Assembly (NCBI GenBank): GCA_000980375.1
Contig: LARD01000025.1
Location: forward strand, 21,521-85,520
Direction: 5' to 3'
Length of the DNA stretch: 64,000 nucleotides
DNA from: Clostridium sp. K4410.MGS-306
GTDB lineage: Bacteria; Cyanobacteriota; Vampirovibrionia; Gastranaerophilales; Gastranaerophilaceae
Made by a program: the position numbers and the translations under genes
Shown here: positions 33,948 through 42,308 of the stretch, piece by piece
Position numbering within the stretch: the stretch's first letter is position 1
Layout: the number at the start of each line of letters is the position of its first letter
The notes under the pieces: generated by a model
Told to the model about the DNA's origin: nothing
Databases searched by the model: none
Seen by the model: the letters and a program-made list of their open reading frames with translations, nothing else

Positions 33948-35975
33948 ATGTCACAAATCAATACAATATATCCTCTAATAGCAGCCAATAACAATTGTAA
34001 AACGAAACCCTATGAGCCCTCGTTTAAATCAGTGCTGCCTCAATTTGTTGAGTCTCAAGAGTTATGTTCAAAACAAGCAAGCAAAGCAATATCGGAACAA
34101 ATTAAAGTACTTATTGACCTAAATTCTCAAGAACATTTCTTGGATAAAAATTTGACTGTAGCAAAAGTACAAGATAATATCTCCGCTCTTTATGACCTGT
34201 CACAACATATAGCTAAATCTCAATCATTGTCAGATTTGGCAACTTTTGAGGACTTGTGTGATGATTATTTTGAAGGCTTGAAACATGGCTATGATATACA
34301 TTTGGAATCTAAAAAGATTAAAAAATGTATTTCGTCTTTAGACAAATTTGCATCAAACCCTGCTAATAAAAATATTTTAAAAAAAATAGGCGATGATTTA
34401 CTTGCGGGTATCATTTTTATGGGGAGTGATGATGTAAGTAAATTTGAAAAAAAGACTTTAAACAATTATACAAAACTTTTTAACAATACGGTTTTTGAAA
34501 AGTTTTTGGAGAAAATATCGCCTGAGCTTATTATTAAAAATCTTACGGAGGACAAAAACTCTAACATTGTAAGCAAAAATATTGATATACTGACTAAAAA
34601 GCTTGCACTTCCTGAATATGCATTTATCACGGCGTTGGATAAACCTGACATTGATATTATTAGTTTTAATGGTGACATAAACAAGCTTCTTGATTTGTTG
34701 AAAAGTTATAATGACAAGTTAAGACCCTCTGAAAAGTTGGATTTTGTTATTGACCCTCAAACAAATGAGGCTGTTATTGCAATAAAAGATGAAATAGGCA
34801 AGGATTTTTATAATAAAAAGGTTTTTGTTTATGACAAGTATTTTAATATGCTTTCAACAGAAGGTTCAACATTTGGTGTAAACAAAGATAACATACGTAC
34901 TCAAAATACAAATCTTAAGGATTTGAGAAAGAATACTACATATCAAATCCATCAATTTTACGACTCCAAAACGAAAAAATGGATTCTGGATTCTCAAATA
35001 AAGGAAGAAAAAGATGCTGCCGGTAAAATGATATCAAGAGAATTTATTAAACTTTCCGGTGTAGAGGGCACATACAATATAAAAGTTATGGACAGCAAAG
35101 GCAGGTTGCATACCACTTCATTTGCTTATAAAAAACCGGATGGTTCTGTTTATATAGAAAAAAATTTAAAAAGCCCGCAAGGTATTATGACACGTGTAAG
35201 ATACAAAAATAAACCTGACAAAAACGGTGATATTCAGGCACAAATAATGGATTATGTTATTTATGACAAAGATGGAAATGAGCTTGCTAAAAGGGAAAGC
35301 GCACTTTCTCGCTTAAATAATTTGTGCACAACTTCTTCTGTAAATGGCAAAGTCCATAAAGTTTATACCAACAATGACAAAATTCGTGTTGTGAATGAAT
35401 CTACGGGAAAAATTACCCAAATAGATTTAAATGAAATAATCAAAGATTCTGACAGAGAATTGAAAGAATTCTTTAAAGGATTGTGTGGTGCTACTTTAGA
35501 AGAATTGAATGACACTGTTCATTCTGTTTATAAGGCAACTCCGCTTGAATCTTCTTGTATATATGAGGCAGGACGTTTGGATGTTGCTCCTGATGAGTTT
35601 ATCCTCCATCACGAAAAAGGTCACCTTCTAAGTCATAAAAATGGAAAATCCTTTGTTAGTAACGGTTTTAGAAACGTAAGCTTTTTTGATAGCAACAAAA
35701 ACAATTTTAGCTCGGATAAAAAATTGATGAAAATTTTTCAAGAGGAAAAACAGGAGTATTTAAACTCTTTACCCCGTAGAATAAGACTTTATGCCGGATA
35801 TTTTATTAATGAATACCTTCACGACGTTAAAAATGGCGGCCTTGAAGAGGTTGTTGCCGAGACAGAAGCTCTTATAAACAGTGCAAAGGCACCGTTGTGG
35901 GTGCTAAAAAGAGCTCACCAGCTACAGGAAAACTTCCCCAAAACAATTGCATATATTATAAAACACAGAGGTTAA
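33948..35975 (+). CDS. Large protein with C-terminal HExxH metalloprotease-like domain
   Basis: 675 residues, no signal peptide. The N-terminus carries YEPSFKSVLPQF at 22-33, the lineage-type F-x-G/S segment. The middle (about 280-500) is beta-rich with repeating K-D/G-turn strands such as EGTYNIKVMDSKGRLHTTS. Near 553-560, FILHHEKGHLLSHK contains H-E-x-x-H, and a later Glu region (GGLEEVVAETEAL near 635) could be the third zinc ligand, as in gluzincin or anthrax-lethal-factor-type peptidases. Predicted zinc protease, target unknown. The start lies directly after a terminator, with its SD in the stem. Confidence 0.7.
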   Translation: MSQINTIYPLIAANNNCKTKPYEPSFKSVLPQFVESQELCSKQASKAISEQIKVLIDLNSQEHFLDKNLTVAKVQDNISALYDLSQHIAKSQSLSDLATFEDLCDDYFEGLKHGYDIHLESKKIKKCISSLDKFASNPANKNILKKIGDDLLAGIIFMGSDDVSKFEKKTLNNYTKLFNNTVFEKFLEKISPELIIKNLTEDKNSNIVSKNIDILTKKLALPEYAFITALDKPDIDIISFNGDINKLLDLLKSYNDKLRPSEKLDFVIDPQTNEAVIAIKDEIGKDFYNKKVFVYDKYFNMLSTEGSTFGVNKDNIRTQNTNLKDLRKNTTYQIHQFYDSKTKKWILDSQIKEEKDAAGKMISREFIKLSGVEGTYNIKVMDSKGRLHTTSFAYKKPDGSVYIEKNLKSPQGIMTRVRYKNKPDKNGDIQAQIMDYVIYDKDGNELAKRESALSRLNNLCTTSSVNGKVHKVYTNNDKIRVVNESTGKITQIDLNEIIKDSDRELKEFFKGLCGATLEELNDTVHSVYKATPLESSCIYEAGRLDVAPDEFILHHEKGHLLSHKNGKSFVSNGFRNVSFFDSNKNNFSSDKKLMKIFQEEKQEYLNSLPRRIRLYAGYFINEYLHDVKNGGLEEVVAETEALINSAKAPLWVLKRAHQLQENFPKTIAYIIKHRG

Positions 35976-35994
35976 TCATAATAAATTGCAAACT

Positions 35995-36034
35995 AAAACC
36001 GCTCCTTCTTTAAGTAATAATCCGGAGCGGTTTT
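35995..36034. terminator. Bidirectional intrinsic terminator
   Basis: AAAACCGCTCC and GGAGCGGTTTT form a perfect 11-bp stem with an 18-nt loop between convergent genes, with T-tracts on both exits. Confidence 0.9.
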
Positions 36035-36050
36035 GAAACTTTATTCAGGC

Positions 36051-36314
36051 TTATGCTTCTTCTTTTTTAGAGTTAATCATAGTCTGGATTTTTTCCATGA
36101 TATCATCGCCTTTTTTCTGCATGTCGGAAACAATATCTTCTGCTTTTCCTTGAATTTCTTTAACTGTTTTTTCAGCTTTGTTTTTCAATTCTTCAGAGTT
36201 TCTTGCAAGCATTTCACGAGTTTCTTCACCTGATTGAGGTGCAAGTAAAAGACCCATAACAGCTCCAACTACTCCGCCTACTATGAAACCTGCTAAAAAT
36301 TTTCCTGTTGACAT
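36051..36314 (-). CDS. YtxH-domain small membrane protein
   Basis: 87 residues. One N-terminal Gly-rich helix (FLAGFIVGGVVGAVMGLLLA) followed by APQSGEETRE, the YtxH signature, then a long amphipathic Lys/Glu helix likely to form a coiled coil. YtxH proteins are small envelope stress proteins of unclear mechanism. SD AAAGGAG about 8 nt upstream. Third gene of a set with DUF948 and another YtxH protein. Confidence 0.88.
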   Translation of the reverse strand: MSTGKFLAGFIVGGVVGAVMGLLLAPQSGEETREMLARNSEELKNKAEKTVKEIQGKAEDIVSDMQKKGDDIMEKIQTMINSKKEEA

Positions 36315-36446
36315 AATCTTTCTCCTTTGGACTTATTTACTTTTTTGTTAATAGATATTTTCTTGATTATTTATATAAAATACCCCGTTTGTCATCAAGC
36401 TAATCTATAGTACGGGTGTATATTGTACAATATTTACAAATGTTTA

Positions 36447-36806
36447 TTATTTTCTTCTGAAAAGGTTGAATGAAGAAATAAAACCTTTAAAGAAACTGCT
36501 CTGCAAAAACTTGAATTTCCCTGCAAACATAGTAAAGAAACCAATAACTGTTGCAAAAATCTTTCTGATAGTTGCAACTTGATTGTCCGCATTTTTTGCA
36601 AGGTTGTTAACGTTTGTCATTGTTTCTTTTAATTCTCCAAGAATCGGCTCAAGCTCGCCTTTGACAATTGTTGTTGTCTCATCAAGGTTTTTTGTGAGCA
36701 AAGTAAGCTCTATTAACAATTTAACAAAGTAAACGGTGGTTGCAATAATTGCACCCATTATTACAAATACTAAAAGTATAAGGCTTACGGTAAGTGCTGT
36801 TGACAT
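36447..36806 (-). CDS. DUF948-type membrane protein
   Basis: 119 residues: one N-terminal transmembrane helix (TVSLILLVFVIMGAIIATTV) followed by a helical region rich in Thr, Leu and Asn (LTKNLDETTTIVKGELEPIL, then MTNVNNLAKNAD), as in the DUF948 family often found beside YtxH genes in Firmicutes. A second hydrophobic patch lies near 85-95. AGGAG SD. It sits 30 nt after the upstream YtxH gene, so they form one operon; the partner protein is probably another membrane stress factor. Confidence 0.8.
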   Translation of the reverse strand: MSTALTVSLILLVFVIMGAIIATTVYFVKLLIELTLLTKNLDETTTIVKGELEPILGELKETMTNVNNLAKNADNQVATIRKIFATVIGFFTMFAGKFKFLQSSFFKGFISSFNLFRRK

Positions 36807-36836
36807 GTTTTTCTCCTAAATTATAGTAATTTATCT

Positions 36837-37148
36837 TTAATTGAAATCGTAAGATTGGTCTTCCATCTCTCTGGCTTTTGCCATTTGTTTTGCTTTAATA
36901 TGTTCATTTATTTTGTTGTATTGCTTTTCAAGCTTATACTTCATCATATCAAGAGATTCCAGAGCCTGTTTTTTAGCTTCCTTGATTTCCGGAGCGTGTC
37001 TTTGAGCAAAATCATTAACGTAATTTTTAACGTCTTCTCTTGTTTCTGCTCCTGATTTAGGGGCATATAAAATAGCGGCAACCACTCCACCGACAATACC
37101 TGCAAGCAAACCCATACCAAAGCTTATAGAATTATCCTCTTTTGACAT
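36837..37148 (-). CDS. YtxH-domain small membrane protein (first of the cluster)
   Basis: 103 residues from ATG 37148, 9 nt after AAGGAGA; an in-frame start ten codons earlier has no SD. The Gly-rich helix (ISFGMGLLAGIVGGVVAAIL) is followed by YAPKSGAETREDV, the YtxH signature, and a charged coiled-coil tail. Paralog of the gene at 36051, with DUF948 between them. No function beyond envelope association can be stated. Confidence 0.88.
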   Translation of the reverse strand: MSKEDNSISFGMGLLAGIVGGVVAAILYAPKSGAETREDVKNYVNDFAQRHAPEIKEAKKQALESLDMMKYKLEKQYNKINEHIKAKQMAKAREMEDQSYDFN

Positions 37149-37271
37149 TAGTGTCTTCTCCTTTATTATAATTTCCATTGATAATAGTATATCATTTTTT
37201 ACGAGATTTTACACTACCAAAAATAGCAAAGTATATTATAATTTAATAGTGTTAGCTAATTGGAGTAATTT

Positions 37272-38114
37272 ATGAAGAAGATTTTAGGGCTTTTTTTAGC
37301 TCTGGTATTTGGTTTACAGCTTAGCGCAAATGCAGCGACCACAAACTGGACAACTAAAGCAAATGTTGAAAGAGTAAACAGAATCGGTAAAGCCTTGCTT
37401 GCAAAGAATAATCTACCCACAAAAATCAATTTTAAAGTAATCGAAACAGATGAAGTAAATGCATTCGCTAACGCCGACAAAGAAATTTGTGTGTACACAG
37501 GAATGTTAAAATTCGTCCAGAACGATGCAGAACTAGCTGGAGTAATTGCTCATGAAATTGGTCACATTGTGAACAACCACGTCGCAAAACAAAACGTATT
37601 AGGTACAATAACTGCCACTGCGATATACAATGCAAATATGGACTCAAGGCTTAAAGCTGGAGCAAATGCAGCCAATAATTTGACTATGCTAAAAATGTCC
37701 AGAACTGAAGAATACGAAGCTGACGTTACCGGTGTGGACCTTATGACTAAAGCCGGCTACAACCCGCTTGCAATGGTTTCGGTACTTTACAAGATAAGCG
37801 GAAACTATGCAGATTTTACATCTACTCATCCATCAGGTGACAAGAGAACTATGTATATTTATGACTATATAACATACACTTATCCCGCAAAAGCCAAGCT
37901 GGGATATACATCTGACTCTTATAAAAAATTCATGGCATATGCAGGGCCTATTGTAAAAGAAAGAAATGCTGACCCTAAAAAACTAGCTTCGTTTAAAAAG
38001 AAACAGGCTAAACTTAAAGAAAAAAGAATAGCAAAGCTGGAAAAATACAAAACAGCAAAACAATCTAACGGTTGGGACAAGTCCTTAAATGTAATTAGAT
38101 TTTTATCAGAATAA
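37272..38114 (+). CDS. Exported M48-family zinc metallopeptidase
   Basis: 280 residues with a signal peptide (MKKILGLFLALVFGLQLSANA). Zinc motif HEIGH at 94-98 and third-ligand motif EYEAD near 146, in the spacing of M48 (BepA/HtpX-type) peptidases. Such periplasmic enzymes degrade or help assemble outer-membrane proteins. The last 50 residues are Lys-rich. TGGAG SD 7 nt upstream. It stands alone, between the divergent YtxH cluster and a terminator. Confidence 0.92.
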   Translation: MKKILGLFLALVFGLQLSANAATTNWTTKANVERVNRIGKALLAKNNLPTKINFKVIETDEVNAFANADKEICVYTGMLKFVQNDAELAGVIAHEIGHIVNNHVAKQNVLGTITATAIYNANMDSRLKAGANAANNLTMLKMSRTEEYEADVTGVDLMTKAGYNPLAMVSVLYKISGNYADFTSTHPSGDKRTMYIYDYITYTYPAKAKLGYTSDSYKKFMAYAGPIVKERNADPKKLASFKKKQAKLKEKRIAKLEKYKTAKQSNGWDKSLNVIRFLSE

Positions 38115-38121
38115 AAAATGG

Positions 38122-38143
38122 GGGCAGTTTTTCTGCCCTTTTT
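38122..38143 (+). terminator. Terminator after the M48 peptidase
   Basis: GGGCAG-TTTTT-CTGCCC followed by TTTTT, 8 nt after the stop codon. Confidence 0.85.
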
Positions 38144-38153
38144 AATTAAATAC

Positions 38154-38181
38154 TTGAAAAAGAATTTTTATTTGATATATT
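38154..38181 (+). promoter_or_regulatory. Promoter of tRNA-His
   Basis: TTGAAA (38154-38159), 16-bp spacer, TATATT (38176-38181), 23 bp before the tRNA 5' end. Confidence 0.6.
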
Positions 38182-38203
38182 TTTATTAAATCCAATAAAT
38201 TAT

Positions 38204-38280
38204 GGCGGGTATCGTCAAGTGGTTAAGACCTCGGATTGTGGTTCCGATATACATGGGTTCGAATCCCATTACCCGCCCCA
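38204..38280 (+). tRNA. tRNA-His (anticodon GUG)
   Basis: Acceptor GCGGGTA pairs with TACCCGC. The extra 5' G (G-1 at 38204) opposite C73 is the histidine identity element, and it is encoded. Anticodon stem CGGA/TCCG carries loop TTGTGGT (anticodon GTG); T-loop TTCGAAT. CCA is encoded, unlike in the tRNA-Thr of this window. The 77-nt length equals that of E. coli tRNA-His. Confidence 0.96.
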
Positions 38281-38281
38281 T

Positions 38282-38320
38282 AAAAAGCCCAATAACTTTT
38301 GTTACAGGGCTTTTTATTTT
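38282..38320 (+). terminator. Terminator of tRNA-His
   Basis: AAAAAGCCC and GGGCTTTTT enclose an inner TAAC/GTTA pairing, followed by ATTTT. The 175 bp after it (38320-38494) show no gene. Confidence 0.85.
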
Positions 38321-38494
38321 GTTGAGATTTTGGATTTGAGAACTCACACAAGGCGAGAGCTCTATTCATGCCGGATAGCGAACAGATTGAATGAGCAGTA
38401 GCGAGCTTTAGTTACATCAACGTAATTTTGTAACTAATAATAAACATTAAAGAAAAGATGGTTATAGTCCATATTGCTCCGACTATATCGATTT

Positions 38495-38749
38495 TTACCC
38501 TTGTATCAACGCCATGAAAAATGCCAAAATCATTACTAATACAATGTACATAATTCCTTGTCCAAGACGGTTATCATTTATAGGAGCATCAATAAATATA
38601 CCACTATCAGAAGGTATATTATTCAAAACATTTTTTATGTCGAATTCCAAATTTGTAAAAAAGATATTCTCAGTTTCCCCATTTTTCATATTAATATGTA
38701 AATTAATATCAACTCTTCTTCTAAAAGGTTCCGAATTTATATCATACAT
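38495..38749 (-). CDS. Small membrane-anchored hypothetical protein
   Basis: 84 residues. The first 50 residues are soluble with beta-like spacing (RRRVDINLHINMKNGETENI), and the C-terminus is one transmembrane helix (GIMYIVLVMILAFFMALI). ATG 38749 overlaps the stop of the preceding small ORF as TAATG, which suggests coupled translation. No family recognised. Confidence 0.55.
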   Translation of the reverse strand: MYDINSEPFRRRVDINLHINMKNGETENIFFTNLEFDIKNVLNNIPSDSGIFIDAPINDNRLGQGIMYIVLVMILAFFMALIQG

Positions 38750-38973
38750 TATGCTCTGAATATTTTTATATTCAAAAACTTTTTTTGGTTGTAAATAGTG
38801 ACAAACGATAGTTGATTTTTTGTATTATCAATAATAATTGAACTATAGTACATTGAATTATTCAGCGGGACTTTGTAGTAAAATATAAAAATACCTATTA
38901 CACAAGGCGGCATAACCAAAAGAATATTGGGATTATTCAACAATATCGATAAAATAATTGCAACAATGCACAA
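38749..38973 (-). CDS. Small membrane protein, possibly frameshifted at its start
   Basis: 74 residues from a TTG with no SD: two hydrophobic segments (CIVAIILSILL and ILLVMPPCVIGIFIFYYKV) and a soluble end (SSIIIDNTKNQLSFVTIYNQ). In another frame upstream, ATG 39008 starts a natural-looking MLKKIYFIVLFF that meets this frame after a one-base shift in a run of seven T (leftward) near 38972-38978. So either the gene begins at 39008 and is frameshifted here, or it really starts at the TTG. Function unknown. Confidence 0.45.
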   Translation of the reverse strand: MCIVAIILSILLNNPNILLVMPPCVIGIFIFYYKVPLNNSMYYSSIIIDNTKNQLSFVTIYNQKKFLNIKIFRA

Positions 38974-39025
38974 AAAAACAGAACAATAAAATAAATCTTT
39001 TTGAGCATAAAAGCTGCATTATTAT

Positions 39026-39046
39026 AAATGAAAACATTTTTCATTT
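39026..39046. promoter_or_regulatory. Perfect AT-rich inverted repeat
   Basis: AAATGAAAA-CAT-TTTTCATTT has 9-bp perfect arms and lies upstream of the small leftward membrane ORFs, in the 157-bp gap before the next gene. Candidate operator; a terminator is unlikely for lack of GC. Confidence 0.35.
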
Positions 39047-39130
39047 GTATAATTTATCAATTCTTGTAGAAAAAGTCAAATTAAGAACCCTGTTCAACAC
39101 ATATTAGCAGGTAGGGTGCAATTTGCCATT

Positions 39131-39892
39131 TTATAAAGATATATTTTTTCTATAATCCTTTAACTCTTTGGCAAGTTTTTCTTCAAGAATATCAATTTTC
39201 ATCTCAAAATTGTAATCTGAGTATTTCATCGCCTCAATTTTATAGCAAATTTTGTCTGAATGAATATCTTGTATCAGGCTTTGGTATTTTTCACCTTCGG
39301 AAAATGCCAGGAGTTCATCTTTCAGGCGATATCTGGAGTTTTGTAAAAAATCAATACGTTCTTTTGGATCTAATTTAGAAAGTAATTCATCAAGTTTTGC
39401 AGCAATTTCTTGCTTTGGTAAAGCATTTTTTGAATATAATACTGAGTTATAAAAATTTTGTGTTTTTAGGTAGAGCTCTGTTTCGTATACTTTTGCAATC
39501 CTTGCAATTGTTTTTGGATTTGTCATAAAAGAGAAATAATGAGCTGTTTCGTGCATAAAAGTATCAGCTGTTGTAAGAGGGATTTCTCCTGAAAATTGAT
39601 TTGCGGGTATCAGCATATTGTATCCGATAATATTTTTGCTTTCATCATTTACTTTAATTGTTACTGCCCCTCCTTTATTTGGACTTTTTATGAGGCTTAT
39701 ATTTTTATGAAAAGGGCAAGCATCGTCTAATGTTTTTTGAAAGACATCAAAACTAACATCTTTAGATTTAAACTGTTTAGAAATATTTTGAAAAAATCTA
39801 TAATTAAGAGCACGTGCAAGCTCAGTTCTTTGAACAGATGTGCCTTTTGTAAATTCGAGAGGATATCTTGCAATTTTTTCTATTTTAATCAT
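39131..39892 (-). CDS. HExxH metalloprotease-like protein, no signal peptide
   Basis: 253 residues from ATG 39892 (a longer in-frame version would add a hydrophobic stretch; neither has an SD). The N-terminus holds YPLEFTKGTSVQR, a loose version of the F-x-G segment. Near residue 113, TTADTFMHETAHYFSF has the zinc motif H-E-x-x-H. The second half is Lys/Glu/Leu-rich helix. A Glu for the third ligand is not assigned. Probably a zinc peptidase of unknown target; the second such protein lacking an export signal after the one at 33948. Confidence 0.6.
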   Translation of the reverse strand: MIKIEKIARYPLEFTKGTSVQRTELARALNYRFFQNISKQFKSKDVSFDVFQKTLDDACPFHKNISLIKSPNKGGAVTIKVNDESKNIIGYNMLIPANQFSGEIPLTTADTFMHETAHYFSFMTNPKTIARIAKVYETELYLKTQNFYNSVLYSKNALPKQEIAAKLDELLSKLDPKERIDFLQNSRYRLKDELLAFSEGEKYQSLIQDIHSDKICYKIEAMKYSDYNFEMKIDILEEKLAKELKDYRKNISL

Positions 39893-40007
39893 ATTGATAT
39901 AAAACAGCAAAATAGAAAAATTTGCTTTTAAAAAAAACTTAATAGTTTTATAATTACTGCACAATATGTTAAATTATCTTCGTAGGGTGATTAAAGGTAT
40001 CGTTTGG

Positions 40008-40595
40008 ATGAAAATTGCATCAGGAAATTCAAAAACTACAGTTAATTTAAAGTTAAATAAAGAAAAAAACTTTAATCAACAAGCACTTAATTTTAAGGGT
40101 TGGAATTTTGAAACAGTTAAAAAAATAGAGGAACAAACAACCTCTACAAAACTCTTGAGTGATGTTTTAAATACTGCAATTAATAATCTCGGGGATGCAA
40201 TCCATATTATTAGCGGCAAAGACCTGAATCATACAGCAAAAGAGTTAAAAGATATTGTGAATCAAAGTTTTTCTTTTGGCTGGCCTGCGCGTATGTTTGT
40301 TAATTTAATACAAGATGAAAGAATTAAATATCCAATCTTTCTTAAAAAACTACAATTGGCAGACCAAAAATCCGATTTGTTGGAGATTCTTGGCTGCAAT
40401 GGACGAATCTTTGATAAAAAGGCTTCTTTTAAACCTTTAAGCTACTATAGGTTAGAAGGCGCAAGAAACGAATATAAACTGGAAATTAACGGTCTTAATT
40501 CATTCAAATTTGATACAAATTTCAATAAAGAAAATACAGATGAGTTTATGTTTTTTACAAATACAGACAGTTTTATTAACAAATTTGGCAATTAG
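40008..40595 (+). CDS. Hypothetical protein with N-terminal lineage motif
   Basis: 195 residues from ATG 40008 (MKIASGNSKTTV); an ATG 14 codons upstream is possible, and SD support is poor for both (AAAGG 11 nt away). LNFKGWNFETVKK near residue 27 is a clear example of the F-K-G segment. The rest is mixed helix/strand with YYRLEGARNEYKLEINGLN near the end. No export signal, no known family. It lies divergent from the metalloprotease-like gene and just before fructokinase, on the same strand. Confidence 0.6.
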   Translation: MKIASGNSKTTVNLKLNKEKNFNQQALNFKGWNFETVKKIEEQTTSTKLLSDVLNTAINNLGDAIHIISGKDLNHTAKELKDIVNQSFSFGWPARMFVNLIQDERIKYPIFLKKLQLADQKSDLLEILGCNGRIFDKKASFKPLSYYRLEGARNEYKLEINGLNSFKFDTNFNKENTDEFMFFTNTDSFINKFGN

Positions 40596-40629
40596 ATTAA
40601 AAATCCGGATAAGTTGGTATGTTAATAGT

Positions 40630-41622
40630 ATGAACAATGATTTAAAAACATTTGACATTGCATCCTTCGGGGAGTTGCTAATTGACTTTACCTTTCAGGG
40701 CATAAGCCCGAACGGTCAAAGATTGTTTGCGCAAAATCCCGGCGGTGCTCCAGCTAATGTACTAGTTAGTGCGCAAAGACTCGGTGCACGTTGTGCATTT
40801 CTCGGCAAAGTCGGTAATGATATGCATGGATGCTTTTTGAAACAAACCCTTGAGCAAGAGAAAATTGACACTAAAGGTTTGATTCTGGACGACAGGTATT
40901 TTACTACACTTGCTTTTGTTAATATAAACGAAAATGGTGAAAGAAGTTTTTCATTTGCACGCAAACCTGGTGCAGATACACAAATGCAGCAGCAAGATAT
41001 TAATCTTGATATTTTAAAAGATACCAGGATATTCCATGTAGGCTCTCTTTCTTTGACGGATGAACCAAGCCGTGCTACAACCTTTTATGCGGTAAAATAT
41101 GCAAAAGAAAACGGAAGCCTGATATCTTATGACCCTAATTATAGAGCCGCTTTGTGGGAAAACGAGGAAATTGCACAAATAAGAATGCGAAGCTTAATAC
41201 CCTACGCTGATGTAATGAAGATATCAGATGAAGAAACTGTTCTTTTAACAGATGAATCAGATATAGAAAAAGCCGCAAAAAAACTTTACGAACAGGGTGT
41301 TAAAGTAATTGCTGTTACATTAGGCTCAAAAGGTGCTTATATCTATGCGAATAATAGCGGACAATATGTTGCGCCACTTAAATGCACAGTAAAAGATACA
41401 AATGGCGCGGGAGATTCTTTTTGGGGCGGATTTTTGTATAAATTGTCAAAAGATAAAGGTAATCTGAATAATTTAACAGATAATGAATTATCTTCTTTTG
41501 CATACTTTGCAAATGCTGTTGCAAGTCTTTGTGTTGAATCAGCCGGAGCAATTCCTGCTATGCCTTATCTTGCTAATGTTGAGGAAAGATTAAAAAACGC
41601 AGGGCTTGATTGGTGCCTATAA
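40630..41622 (+). CDS. PfkB-family fructokinase
   Basis: 330 residues of the ribokinase/PfkB family, phosphorylating fructose with ATP. First signature GGAPANVLVSAQRLGARCAF, with early FGELLIDF and GNDMHG. The second signature DTNGAGDSFWGGFLYKL contains the catalytic Asp and anion hole (GAGD). Overall closest in pattern to bacterial/plant fructokinases. ATG 40630 is picked because the family begins there; the SD is weak. With the secreted GH32 it forms a fructan/sucrose route. Its stop overlaps the convergent regulator by 6 nt. Confidence 0.9.
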   Translation: MNNDLKTFDIASFGELLIDFTFQGISPNGQRLFAQNPGGAPANVLVSAQRLGARCAFLGKVGNDMHGCFLKQTLEQEKIDTKGLILDDRYFTTLAFVNINENGERSFSFARKPGADTQMQQQDINLDILKDTRIFHVGSLSLTDEPSRATTFYAVKYAKENGSLISYDPNYRAALWENEEIAQIRMRSLIPYADVMKISDEETVLLTDESDIEKAAKKLYEQGVKVIAVTLGSKGAYIYANNSGQYVAPLKCTVKDTNGAGDSFWGGFLYKLSKDKGNLNNLTDNELSSFAYFANAVASLCVESAGAIPAMPYLANVEERLKNAGLDWCL

Positions 41623-42246
41623 ATTTATTTTAAATGAATTGAAATGATAATCTATCAAGTTTTCGTTTTTTAATTTAGAAAGCTCCCGGGAAAGTGCACT
41701 TCTGTTGGCGCCTAAAAATTGTGCCATTTTTTCTCTGGAATACGGTATTTCAAAGATTTCTGAATCTGTACTTTTTTTGTATTTTGAAAGAAGGCACAAG
41801 ATTCGTTCTCTCAGTGTCTTTTTTGATAATAGTTCAAGCCTTGTTTGAAGATGTATATTTTTAAATGCAATTATTTTCAACAAATTTTTAAGAAGCTTTT
41901 TGTGCAAAGGGCAAGAATTTGAGCATATATTTAAAATTCTGTTAAAGTTTAGCATTAGTATTTTTGTATCAGTAAGCGCTTTGGCACAAACCATAGAAGG
42001 TGTTTGGGTGCACACAAAGGATTCTGCAAATGTTTCATTTTCAAAAATACGGCCAATAATGATTTCATTACCGTTCAAATCGTCTTTTATAAGCTCTACT
42101 GCACCTTCTTGTACATAATAAATACAAGAGACTTTTTCGTCTGCATTAAATATAATTTCATCTTTCTTATAACTCTTTAAAACGGCCTGCAAACACTTTT
42201 GCAATTCATTTTTTTCTTGTTTGGATATATTTTCAAAAATATTCAT
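41617..42246 (-). CDS. CRP/FNR-family regulator, likely HcpR-like
   Basis: 209 residues: a cyclic-nucleotide-type beta-barrel sensor (FNADEKVSCIYYVQEGAVELI, GRIFENETFAESF), a long dimer helix, and a C-terminal winged helix (SREKMAQFLGANRSALSREL). No FNR-type N-terminal Cys cluster is seen. It is divergent from hcp, the arrangement known for HcpR regulators that respond to nitrosative stress, and a palindrome GTTGCA-TG-TGCAAC lies between them. The ligand (heme/NO or other) cannot be read from sequence. Confidence 0.85.
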   Translation of the reverse strand: MNIFENISKQEKNELQKCLQAVLKSYKKDEIIFNADEKVSCIYYVQEGAVELIKDDLNGNEIIIGRIFENETFAESFVCTQTPSMVCAKALTDTKILMLNFNRILNICSNSCPLHKKLLKNLLKIIAFKNIHLQTRLELLSKKTLRERILCLLSKYKKSTDSEIFEIPYSREKMAQFLGANRSALSRELSKLKNENLIDYHFNSFKINL

Positions 42247-42266
42247 AGATCTATCCTAACATATCC

Positions 42267-42280
42267 GTTGCATGTGCAAC
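42267..42280. promoter_or_regulatory. CRP/FNR-type operator of hcp
   Basis: GTTGCA-TG-TGCAAC is a perfect palindrome. Its centre (42273.5) falls at -41.5 from the start predicted by the hcp -10, the class II activator position. Confidence 0.7.
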
Positions 42281-42302
42281 AGATAATTTAGTACAGCCAA
42301 TT

Positions 42303-42308
42303 TATAAT
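42303..42308 (+). promoter_or_regulatory. -10 box of hcp
   Basis: TATAAT without a recognisable -35, as expected for an activator-dependent promoter. The start would be near 42315. Confidence 0.6.
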
